Source: Mucilaginibacter tundrae (GTDB taxonomy: Bacteria > Bacteroidota > Bacteroidia > Sphingobacteriales > Sphingobacteriaceae). Taken from it: a DNA stretch of 64,000 bases. The DNA lies in assembly GCF_013408825.1 (NCBI RefSeq), contig NZ_JACCBZ010000008.1, positions 124,001-188,000 of the forward strand. The letters are read 5' to 3'. Positions 58,197 through 64,000 of the stretch are shown piece after piece (the stretch's first letter is position 1; each line of letters begins with the position of its first letter). The notes under the pieces were generated by a model, which was given only the letters and a program-made list of their open reading frames with translations, did not search any database and was not told where the DNA came from. The position numbers and the translations under genes were made by a program.

Positions 58197-58236
58197 AAGT
58201 CCGTTATCTTTTAAGACAACGGACTTGAGTTTTTCT
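58197..58236 (+). terminator. Terminator after the 158-aa gene
   Basis: AAGTCCGTTATCTT and AAGACAACGGACTT pair (one mismatch-type G-T), followed by GAGTTTTTC. Confidence 0.85.
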
Positions 58237-58397
58237 GTTCTGAAATAAAAGGGATGTTTTACGGTAGTCGTCAAACAAAGTAACGTAGCAAGATTAGCTA
58301 CACATCGACCTTTTATTAAAAACAAAATTATGGGTTTACAGATTTTTGTCAATACTTAAAATGAAATATTGTTTATTTAATGTAAGTGAAATAAAAA

Positions 58398-58616
58398 AGG
58401 GAATAACCAAATGATTATTCCCAAATAAGATACTTAACAATGTGGATGAAGAGTGTAGCTAATTTATACTACAAGCCTCATGAGCGTTGGGAACACTATA
58501 GTCTGAAATCATAATCAGAAATGAGATAGAAATCCCCAGTAATCGCAAAGTTAAGCAGGAACATGGACGTTGCGCCCCCATTGAAGTAGCCACCCTAAAG
58601 GTGGCTTTCCTGTTTT
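58398..58616 (+). ncRNA. Candidate structured RNA in the transposon
   Basis: The 575-base gap 58192-58766 has no gene. A GGGAATAA/TTATTCCC hairpin lies around 58398-58425. After it, about 170 bases of mixed, non-coding-looking sequence (GAGCGTTGGGAACACTATAG; CCCCAGTAATCGCAAAGTTA) run to a hairpin AGCCACC/GGTGGCT (58588-58606) followed by TTCCTGTTTT, which looks like an RNA terminator. Composition is higher in GC than the flanks. I cannot assign it to a known RNA family. Confidence 0.35.
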
Positions 58617-58710
58617 ATAATGCTAATATACGATTAAAGTTATGTTTTTGCAATATGTTAAGTTTAAATATTTGATTAACAAATACTTAATAAAAATAAA
58701 CATAAAATAA

Positions 58711-58743
58711 ATTTTGGTTTAAACCAAAATAATGTTATCTTTG
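58711..58743 (+). promoter_or_regulatory. Transposase promoter with overlapping palindromic operator
   Basis: ATTTTGGTTTAAACCAAAAT (58711-58730) is a perfect 20-bp palindrome. Its TTG (58714-58716) is also the -33 element; TATCTTTG at 58736-58743 is the -7 element with a 19-base spacer. A repressor bound to the palindrome would block the promoter. The XRE gene directly downstream of the transposase is the natural candidate. Confidence 0.75.
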
Positions 58744-58766
58744 TTATATAATAAAAAGGAGGCATT

Positions 58767-59690
58767 ATGAAAACATTTAAAAACATATTCGACTTTCAAG
58801 CGCACTTCAATACAGAAGAAAAGTGCAGAGAATATTTGGAGCAACAACGCTGGGGCAATACTCCTGCTTGTCCTTGCTGTGGCTCAACCAATGTTATTCG
58901 TTTTGCTACTAACAATAGGATTTTTAAGTGCAGAGAAAAAGAGTGCCGTAAGAAATTTAGCGTTACCGTTGGTACTATATATGAGAACACAAAAATCCCA
59001 TTGCAAAAATGGTTCTTAGCTACTTATATACTTGCTGTACATAGCAAAGGTATATCATCACTTCAATTAGCTACATGGTTAGGCGTTACGCAAAAAACCG
59101 CATGGCACTTAAATCACCGTATCCGTGAAATGCTGTCATTTAATGCCCCTGAATTATTAGACGGTATAGTTGAGATTGACGAAACATACGTAGGCGGTTC
59201 TGAAAGCAATAAACACGCTTCTAAACGTACTGTAAAAGGTGGTGCAGGTGGTAAAGCTATGGTATTGGGTGCGGTCGAAAGAGGCGGAAACGTTAAGACA
59301 AAAGTAATTGCTAAAACAGATCAACACAACATCATTCCAGTTATTAAAGAAACTGTTGCAGAGGGTAGCATTATGGTAACAGACGAGCACAACGCTTATA
59401 ATAGCCTACATTTAGACTATACTCACAAAAGAGTTAACCACAGGGAAAAAGAGTACGTTAGACGTGAAGATATTGTTATTCATACAAACAGCATCGAGGG
59501 ATTTTGGAATATCCTTAAAAAGCAAATTAACGGCATACACCACTCTGTTAGCCCGAAACACTTACAACGCTATTGCGATGAAAGTGCATTCCGCTACAAC
59601 CACCGTAAAGCGTTACAAGACGAGCGTTTTGCTGATGCTTTGGCTAACTGTGAGGGATCATTAAAATATAAGAAACTAATAGGCAAATAA
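58767..59690 (+). CDS. IS1595-family transposase
   Basis: A 307-aa DDE transposase. The N-terminal zinc ribbon has C35, C38, C55 and C60 (ACPCCGS; KCREKEC), then a helix-turn-helix region (GISSLQLATWLGVTQKTAWH). The ISXO2-like catalytic domain shows D138 (EIDETYVGG), D206 (VTDEHNAY) and the third block NSIEGFW with N241 and E244. AAAAAGGAGG before the ATG is a strong ribosome site. The frame is intact, with stop overlapping the XRE start. Confidence 0.95.
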   Translation: MKTFKNIFDFQAHFNTEEKCREYLEQQRWGNTPACPCCGSTNVIRFATNNRIFKCREKECRKKFSVTVGTIYENTKIPLQKWFLATYILAVHSKGISSLQLATWLGVTQKTAWHLNHRIREMLSFNAPELLDGIVEIDETYVGGSESNKHASKRTVKGGAGGKAMVLGAVERGGNVKTKVIAKTDQHNIIPVIKETVAEGSIMVTDEHNAYNSLHLDYTHKRVNHREKEYVRREDIVIHTNSIEGFWNILKKQINGIHHSVSPKHLQRYCDESAFRYNHRKALQDERFADALANCEGSLKYKKLIGK

Positions 59691-59899
59691 TGGATAATCA
59701 AAAGTTTTTAAAAGAAATGGGGCAGAAAATAAGGACTTCCCGTAAAGCAAAAAAAATACCCATTAATCAAATGGCGGTACTGGCTAAGATTGATATGTCT
59801 AATTTATCATTCTTAGAACGAGGCGAAAAGAATTGTCATATACTTAGCATTAAAAGTATAGCTGATGTTCTGGAGATGGATGTAAAAGACTTTTTGTAA
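59690..59899 (+). CDS. XRE-family regulator of the transposon
   Basis: A 69-aa Cro/C1-type helix-turn-helix protein (IRTSRKAKKIPINQMAVLAK; MSNLSFLERGEKNCHILSIK). Its ATG overlaps the transposase stop (TAATG), so both are made from one mRNA. It likely represses the transposase promoter through the 20-bp palindrome at 58711, which would form a negative feedback loop. It could also act on the toxin module, whose genes converge with it. Confidence 0.85.
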   Translation: MDNQKFLKEMGQKIRTSRKAKKIPINQMAVLAKIDMSNLSFLERGEKNCHILSIKSIADVLEMDVKDFL

Positions 59900-59907
59900 G
59901 ATAAAAA

Positions 59908-60345
59908 TTATTCAGAAGATATTTCTTCTTGTCCATTAACAACCTCTATATCCCCACCTTTAAAAACTTGTGGTGGAATAATTATAGTCCCTGCATTAGC
60001 GCCCATATTCGCAGTAATTGTGGATATAAAAGACCGCACATATGGAAATAAAATTGCAGGTGCATTAGTATGCATGAAAATTTTATTGTGTTCGTCTGTA
60101 GCTTCTGTGTTTAATATAAATGACCCACTTAACGATAATTCTATTTTAAAAAAACTGTCTGATTCTACAGTTACATCCATTAGTATTTTAAAATTTTCAG
60201 GTTTTTCGTGGTCTAACCAAATTTTTGGTATAATCGTTTGCCGGATTTCAGCACCCGCATCGGCATATTTTTTAAGCACGACAATATTGACAGATTGTAT
60301 ATCTGTTCCAGTAAAATTTAATCTGGGTTGGTTTGTTACTGACAT
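59908..60345 (-). CDS. SecB-like chaperone of a toxin-antitoxin-chaperone module
   Basis: A 145-aa protein with the SecB fold signature: four-strand sheet region (QTIIPKIWLDHEKPENFKIL; SFFKIELSLSGSFILN), then NAPAILFPYVRSFISTITAN (residues 95-114), which corresponds to ILFPYAR of SecB, and IIIPPQVF like the LAPVNF end. Bacteroidetes usually lack a housekeeping SecB, and this copy is encoded in a transposon right after a small overlapping gene (TAATG), so it fits a TAC chaperone that protects an antitoxin. The gene converges with the XRE gene eight bases away. Confidence 0.85.
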   Translation of the reverse strand: MSVTNQPRLNFTGTDIQSVNIVVLKKYADAGAEIRQTIIPKIWLDHEKPENFKILMDVTVESDSFFKIELSLSGSFILNTEATDEHNKIFMHTNAPAILFPYVRSFISTITANMGANAGTIIIPPQVFKGGDIEVVNGQEEISSE

Positions 60346-60572
60346 TAAGCGGCTTCGTTGTAATCGTTTTCTGAAAAATCACACGAAACTTCAAATACAG
60401 TGGTAGTATTAACTATGATTTTATCTGAACAATCAAAGTCTTCCGTATATCCTCCGCTTAATTTTACCATTCGTTCCTCATCTAAAACTTTGAAAAGCTC
60501 TTGGTAGGAATTGGAAGTCTGATTAGCTAAAAAGCTATCAATTTCCTTTTCTAATTTTTCTAAATCAAGCAT
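60345..60572 (-). CDS. Candidate antitoxin of the TAC module
   Basis: A 75-aa acidic protein. The N-terminal half is one charged helix (LDLEKLEKEIDSFLANQTSN; SYQELFKVLDEERM). The C-terminal half is extended with hydrophobic and aromatic residues (IIVNTTTVFEVSCDFSENDY) and could be the chaperone-addiction segment known from TAC antitoxins. The ATG at 60572 follows the toxin frame by ten bases, and the stop overlaps the SecB-like start. Function is inferred from position and size only. Confidence 0.6.
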   Translation of the reverse strand: MLDLEKLEKEIDSFLANQTSNSYQELFKVLDEERMVKLSGGYTEDFDCSDKIIVNTTTVFEVSCDFSENDYNEAA

Positions 60573-60582
60573 AATAAAATCA

Positions 60583-61086
60583 TTAACAAACAGCTTCGTA
60601 ATGGACGGCAAAGTTAGAAACTATATTTAAATTAAAAGCAACTAATTGTATTCTTTTACGATAGTACAATTTTTGTACCATACTTCTTTCAGCATTTGTT
60701 GAAATATCCTGAAACATAATTCCAGAAATACTTTTCCAAACATTATTCTTAAACAGTATATCATTCATTTCTTTAATTGTAGCCTTACGACCTAATTTTT
60801 AAAAAATATCCTGCGAAATCCTATCCATATGTTTTAAGAAAAACTTGTAATGAACTTCATTGAATACAGTATCAAGTACGTCTTCGCAATCAATTTTACT
60901 TATATATACAACAAATTTACCGAAAGATGTTTTGCCCTCTTTGCCCCAAATAATTGCATCCGCATCATCATCCCAAAAATAGAACCCGCTACCAAGCCAT
61001 GCATTATATCTATTACATCTTATAGGTTTTATTAGATAAGGAAGGCTGTACCCTTGAGTGTGGTACATCGTGCGTATATTGGACAT
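60583..61086 (-). pseudogene. TAC toxin, ADP-ribosyltransferase-like, interrupted by a stop codon
   Basis: Read from the ATG at 61086 the frame gives MSNIRTMYHTQGYSLPYLIK, then NRYNAWLGSGFYFWDDDADA, pausing at a TAA (60799-60801) after 95 codons. The same frame continues without another stop for 71 codons (KLGRKATIKEMNDILFKNNV; GIMFQDISTNAERSMVQKLY; ending VHYEAVC), and both halves look like one protein. A Tyr-His start, a GxGFYF turn and the compact size resemble ADP-ribosyltransferase toxins. One nonsense change probably inactivates it. An upstream in-frame ATG at 61152 is possible. A split protein or readthrough is the alternative. Confidence 0.65.
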
Positions 61087-61187
61087 TTTAACAATTATAC
61101 AAATAAATAATTGATACAAACAACAAGGTGTATATTCTAATTTATTTTTCACCTTTTATATATCATAAAAAGCCTTAATTTTCCTCA

Positions 61188-61211
61188 TGGTCTAACACGT
61201 ATATAGTCTCC
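61188..61211 (-). repeat. Right terminal inverted repeat
   Basis: 24 bp ending CACGTATATAGTCTCC; exact inverse of 57007-57030. The 8-bp duplication TTTCAAGA follows at 61212-61219. Confidence 0.95.
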
Positions 61212-61262
61212 TTTCAAGACAAAAGAACTAGTCCTGCCGCGGCAATGAGCGGCAAAAATACT
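61212..61262 (+). repeat. Right half of the split GC-rich repeat
   Basis: TTTCAAGACAAAAGAACTAG, then CTGCCGCGGCAATGAGCGGC, continues the repeat interrupted at 57006. Removal of the transposon and one target copy restores a contiguous, diverged repeat. Confidence 0.8.
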
Positions 61263-61341
61263 GTTTGAAACGAAATTACCCTCAATAGTCTGATCAATGT
61301 CAACACACAAACGCCTATAAATCCCCAAATAAAAAATTCCC

Positions 61342-61349
61342 TATCTTTG
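61342..61349 (+). promoter_or_regulatory. -7 box close to the radical SAM gene start
   Basis: TATCTTTG ends six bases before the ATG at 61355. An mRNA starting at the usual distance would have little or no leader. No clear -33 TTG is present. Confidence 0.45.
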
Positions 61350-61354
61350 CACCA

Positions 61355-62329
61355 ATGCAATCAACGGAATTAATAACTCAAGCGGTACAAACATCACCCT
61401 GGGAAAAAGGCTACAATAACTATGGTCCTTATCTCAAGCAAAAATACCCCGGTCAACGGGTATTTAAAGTGATAGTTGATGGCGGCTTCACCTGCCCCAA
61501 CCGCGATGGCTCAAAAGGCTACGGCGGTTGTACCTATTGCAACGTCGATTCCTTTACGCCATCGCCAACCCGCGATAACCCCGGTATAAAAGAACAGGTG
61601 ATAGCAGGAGTGGAGCGTGCCCGGAAAGGCAATAAGGCCGATAAGTTTATTATCTACTTTCAGCCCAATACCAATACTTACGCGCCAACACATTACCTGA
61701 AGGCTTTGTACGACGAAGCTCTGAGTTATTATACAGAAGACATCGTAGGTCTGTCCGTAGGTACCCGCCCCGATTGTATCGACCCTGAAAAAATAGCCCT
61801 GCTGGAATCCTATACCGATCGTTTTGATGTAGATATTGAAATGGGTATGGAATCTATTTATAACGATACCCTGGCGCAGATAAATCGTGGTTGTAATCAC
61901 GATGATCTGATCAACGCCCTAAAAATGTTGGAAAACAGCAAGCTTGATGTTTGTGTGCACACCATCTTCGGCTTCCCCTGGGAAACCCACGACCAAATGC
62001 TAGCCTATGCGCACGAGATCAACCGTCACCCGCAAATAAAGTTCACTAAGCTGCACCACCTACACATTGTAGAAGGCTCGGTTATGGGTGTCAAGTACAA
62101 ACGCCAGCCATTTAAGCTTTTTACGCTGGATGAGTACGCCAACTTTTTGTGCGATTTCCTGCCCATGCTGCGCCCCGATGTCATCATCCAGCGACTCTTC
62201 GGCTTAAGCGACCTCGATCTGCTCATCGCCCCTAATTGGCAACTCAAAAAATCCGAGATCCAATACTATATCGATCAAAAAATCCTCGAAAGAGGAGTGA
62301 TACAAGGTTCAAAATATAGACCTTTATAA
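61355..62329 (+). CDS. TIGR01212-family radical SAM protein (YhcC-like)
   Basis: A 324-aa iron-sulfur protein. The cluster-binding region is FTCPNRDG..GGCTYCNVDSF, with a longer gap than the standard CxxxCxxC, as is usual in this family. IIYFQPNTNTYAP, GLSVGTRPDCI, and VDIEMGMESIYNDTLAQINR follow the Elp3-like radical SAM fold. E. coli YhcC is the relative; its reaction is not established. The ATG at 61355 is the only suitable start before the cluster. Confidence 0.9.
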   Translation: MQSTELITQAVQTSPWEKGYNNYGPYLKQKYPGQRVFKVIVDGGFTCPNRDGSKGYGGCTYCNVDSFTPSPTRDNPGIKEQVIAGVERARKGNKADKFIIYFQPNTNTYAPTHYLKALYDEALSYYTEDIVGLSVGTRPDCIDPEKIALLESYTDRFDVDIEMGMESIYNDTLAQINRGCNHDDLINALKMLENSKLDVCVHTIFGFPWETHDQMLAYAHEINRHPQIKFTKLHHLHIVEGSVMGVKYKRQPFKLFTLDEYANFLCDFLPMLRPDVIIQRLFGLSDLDLLIAPNWQLKKSEIQYYIDQKILERGVIQGSKYRPL

Positions 62330-62380
62330 AGTTCCCTTCTCCATATTACAATTTCTTCGTTGTCCATCACAATGACAATT

Positions 62381-62538
62381 AAAGAGCGCAAACGCCCGAC
62401 GGAAAACCGGGCCGGGAACTGGCCCGGCGGTAGAAGGTTTTTTCCGCATTGATTTTTTGCTACTTTTTTATCAAGAAAAAAGTAGTAGCCTAGCGGAAAT
62501 GAGCGGACAGAATATTTCAGCTGAGGAACAAAGCAGAT
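62381..62538 (+). repeat. GC-rich dispersed repeat, copy near 62.4 kb
   Basis: AAAGAGCGCAAACGCCCGAC, GAAAACCGGGCCGGGAACTG, GGTAGAAGGTTTTTTCCGC, a TACTTTTTTATCAAGAAAAAAGTA hairpin and GCTGAGGAACAAAGCAG follow the family consensus in the same order. The central hairpin has drifted but is still self-complementary, which suggests selection for structure or recent conversion. Confidence 0.8.
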
Positions 62539-62595
62539 CATCTTACAGATTCCACCGCTTTCATTATATTTGATCAACCAATTTGTGTCATAACA

Positions 62596-63183
62596 ATGAG
62601 TAGCATGAATCCTAAAGTTGATTTTTATTTTAACAAACCTTCCAAGTGGCAGGAAGAATATGAAAGATTAAGGGCGATTATTCTTGATTGTAAATTAACC
62701 GAAGAATTAAAATGGGGGTGTCCTTGTTACACCTTTGAAGGGAAAAACATTGTTTTAATACACGGATTTAAAGAATATTGCGCGCTGCTGTTTTTCAAAG
62801 GAGTGTTGTTAAATGATCCCAATGGTATTCTGATCCAGCAAACAGAAAATGTACAGGTAGGTCGCCAGATCCGGTTCACTAACCTTCTGGAAATAATAAA
62901 TATGGAGTCCATCCTGAAAGCTTATATATACGAAGCTATTGAAGTGGAAAGAGCCGGTTTGAATGTAGAATTAAAAAAAGTCACAGAATTTAAAATTGCA
63001 GCAGAGTTTCAAGATAAATTAAACCACATCCCGGCCTTAAAAACTGCTTTTGAGGCATTAACACCAGGGCGGCAAAGGGCATATCTGCTTTATTTCTCCG
63101 CACCCAAACAATCCAAAACACGGGAGGCAAGGGTTGAAAAATATATGCCTCAAATCCTCAACGGAAAAGGATTGGATGATTAA
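62596..63183 (+). CDS. YdeI/OmpD-associated (DUF1801-type) protein
   Basis: A 195-aa protein. The first 120 residues (KPSKWQEEYERLRAIILDCK; LKWGCPCYTFEGKNIVLIHG; EYCALLFFKGVLL) form the DUF1801 fold, and the end (ALTPGRQRAYLLYFSAPKQS) is the helical segment of the YdeI family with KQSKTREARVEKYMPQIL. No activity is established. Single gene. Confidence 0.88.
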   Translation: MSSMNPKVDFYFNKPSKWQEEYERLRAIILDCKLTEELKWGCPCYTFEGKNIVLIHGFKEYCALLFFKGVLLNDPNGILIQQTENVQVGRQIRFTNLLEIINMESILKAYIYEAIEVERAGLNVELKKVTEFKIAAEFQDKLNHIPALKTAFEALTPGRQRAYLLYFSAPKQSKTREARVEKYMPQILNGKGLDD

Positions 63184-63196
63184 CATTATGCAAAAA

Positions 63197-63216
63197 AAAT
63201 CCCCTCATGAGAGGGG
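63197..63216 (-). terminator. Short hairpin between converging genes
   Basis: CCCCTC and GAGGGG (63201-63216) with loop ATGA. On the minus strand the stem is followed by a T run, so it fits termination of the acidic-protein gene. Confidence 0.6.
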
Positions 63217-63238
63217 CTAGCGGTGTGTTAATTAGATT

Positions 63239-63321
63239 GTCATTCTGAGTGCAACGAAGAATCTTCTTTGATATACATGTCCGCTTGACGCTTTTAGAAG
63301 TTTCTCTGTTCAGAATGACAA
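63239..63321. repeat. TCATTCTGAG palindrome, decayed copy
   Basis: GTCATTCTGAGTGCAACGAA at the left and TTCAGAATGACA at the right, with the middle words ATATACAT and CGCTTTTAGAAG shared with 40800-40896. Confidence 0.75.
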
Positions 63322-63328
63322 GGAAAAA

Positions 63329-63574
63329 CTAAAAATCATCATCCGGGAAATCGTCCTCATCCTCGTCTTCATCACCAAGGATGTCGTCATCAAGTTCAGC
63401 CGCGTGCTCGGCATCCTTGTCGTCCTGTAGGTCCTCAAAATCTTCGTCCTCAATATCATCCCATCCGGCATCGGTGTCAGCATCATCATCCTCAAAATCA
63501 TCATCATCGCCTGGGTTAAGGGCAGTTATCGGCTCAAGTTCAATGGTAGTGGTTTCGTATTCAGTAAATAACAT
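63329..63574 (-). CDS. Small highly acidic protein
   Basis: An 81-aa protein, about half Asp and Glu after residue 20 (GDDDDFEDDDADTDAGWDDI; DEDEDEDDFPDDDF). The first 20 residues (LFTEYETTTIELEPITALNP) are ordinary. The gene is a real frame by its ATG and the non-repetitive N-terminus, and such acidic proteins are common in Sphingobacteria, without a known function. The overlapping plus-strand Ser-rich frame is its shadow. Confidence 0.7.
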   Translation of the reverse strand: MLFTEYETTTIELEPITALNPGDDDDFEDDDADTDAGWDDIEDEDFEDLQDDKDAEHAAELDDDILGDEDEDEDDFPDDDF

Positions 63575-63625
63575 AAAAGGTAAAATTTGATTTGTTTTCG
63601 CAGATTTAAAATCAGGCGCAATTTA

Positions 63626-64000
63626 TCATTTATTTATTTCCTTCACATATAATTCATCAACCAAAATTATAATAATTGCCAGCAGCGGCACAGCCAGTAT
63701 GATACCCAATGCACCCGATAAAGTACCCATAACCAGCTGACTGATTAGCGTAAGTGCAGGTGGCAGGTTGATGATCTTCTTCTGTATTAATGGTGTTACA
63801 ATATTGGCCACAATAGTTTGTGATACGATGTAAATGAGTGCGACAACAATTGCCGTATTGGTGCCAATGGTGAGCGCTAGCAATACACCCGGTATCATCG
63901 CCACTAACGATCCTATGTTTGGCACAAGTTCCAGTATGCCGGTAATCAAACCTAGTACCATGGCAACAGGTATGCCCATTATACTTAAAGCCGCGGTGAT
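63626..64000 (-). CDS. AI-2E family transporter, N-terminus outside the window
   Basis: The frame is open at the window edge, so this is the C-terminal 124 residues of a longer membrane protein. ELVPNIGSLVAMIPGVLLAL, VNIVTPLIQKKIINLPPALT-like (ANIVTPLIQKKIINLPPALT) and GTLSGALGIILAVPLLAIII are signatures of the AI-2E/PerM transporter family. Substrate is unknown; family names reflect an AI-2 exporter study and do not fix the role here. Confidence 0.88.
   Translation of the reverse strand: MTAALSIMGIPVAMVLGLITGILELVPNIGSLVAMIPGVLLALTIGTNTAIVVALIYIVSQTIVANIVTPLIQKKIINLPPALTLISQLVMGTLSGALGIILAVPLLAIIIILVDELYVKEINK

Larger units (their letters stand above)
57007..61211. mobile_element. Complete IS1595-type transposon with passenger genes
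   Basis: The element is 4205 bp. Its ends are a 24-bp perfect inverted repeat (57007-57030 beginning GGAGACTATATACG; 61188-61211 ending CGTATATAGTCTCC) and it is flanked by 8-bp direct repeats TTTCAAGA. Eight-base duplications and passenger genes are known features of the IS1595 family. Contents in order: two small genes (minus), a 158-aa protein (plus), a structured gene-free zone, the transposase and an XRE regulator (plus), and a toxin-antitoxin-SecB module (minus). The perfect ends and intact transposase suggest a recent insertion. Confidence 0.93.

Noticed and set aside
58430..58616. Group II intron, tmRNA or tRNA-like RNA in the transposon
   Set aside because: No domain V-like hairpin, no tag peptide frame and no cloverleaf could be drawn; left as an unassigned RNA candidate.
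62275..62577. 100-codon minus-strand frame
   Set aside because: Spans a repeat copy and the end of the radical SAM gene.
63381..63590. Ser-rich 69-codon plus-strand frame
   Set aside because: It is the complement of the Asp/Glu run of the acidic protein on the minus strand.

Overview
The window is chromosomal DNA of a Bacteroidetes bacterium, most likely family Sphingobacteriaceae (Mucilaginibacter/Pedobacter-like). This rests on the TAnnTTTG promoter boxes, generally weak Shine-Dalgarno sequences with one strong exception at rpsU, the gene order rpsU - tyrosine recombinase - raiA - tRNAs - tuf - tRNA-Trp - secE - nusG - rplKAJL - rpoBC, and typical families such as OmpH lipoprotein, DUF3467 and SxtJ. 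The genus is an inference.

Layout. 1-9.9 kb: end of a helix-hairpin-helix protein, apt, a four-gene polysaccharide-modification cassette (SGNH hydrolase, SxtJ-like, DUF5989, carbamoyltransferase), a GNAT acetyltransferase, an acyl-CoA dehydrogenase, then rpsU, a Xer-type recombinase and raiA. 10-23.7 kb: four tRNAs, tuf, tRNA-Trp and the secE-nusG-ribosomal protein-rpoBC block. 23.8-33.9 kb: DUF3467, sulfate activation (cysC, cysD, cysN) and a nucleotide-sugar block for GDP-fucose (gmd, fcl, with a WcaI-type glycosyltransferase) and dTDP-rhamnose (rfbBCDA). 34-48.8 kb: UbiD decarboxylase, S4 protein, nucleotide-sugar dehydrogenase, OmpH, gyrB, CPBP protease, pruA, a carbonic anhydrase/YoaK/Nif3 operon and an acyl-CoA carboxylase.

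48.8-63.2 kb is an accessory region. It holds a CxxCH lipoprotein, an AT-rich island of four unrecognised genes (52.2-54.6 kb), a tandem duplication of an intergenic repeat, four consecutive small lipoprotein genes, and a complete 4205-bp IS1595-type transposon (57007-61211) with 24-bp perfect terminal inverted repeats and an 8-bp target duplication. The transposon carries a transposase with an XRE regulator and, on the opposite strand, a toxin-antitoxin-chaperone (TAC) module: a candidate ADP-ribosyltransferase toxin, a 75-aa candidate antitoxin and a SecB-like chaperone. The order and parts match CmdTAC-type anti-phage systems. The toxin reading frame has one in-frame stop codon, so this copy is probably inactivated. 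This module is the most interesting content of the window. The AT-rich island is a second, weaker candidate for an undescribed membrane-linked system.

The intergenic DNA is rich in dispersed repeats: a GC-rich family of about 140 bp (at least seven copies, one of them the transposon target), a 244-bp element in two copies, TCATTCTGAG palindromes, CTCCC/GGGAG cassettes, and low-complexity inverted spacers inside the tRNA and rpo operons. Many short open frames in these repeats are not genes.
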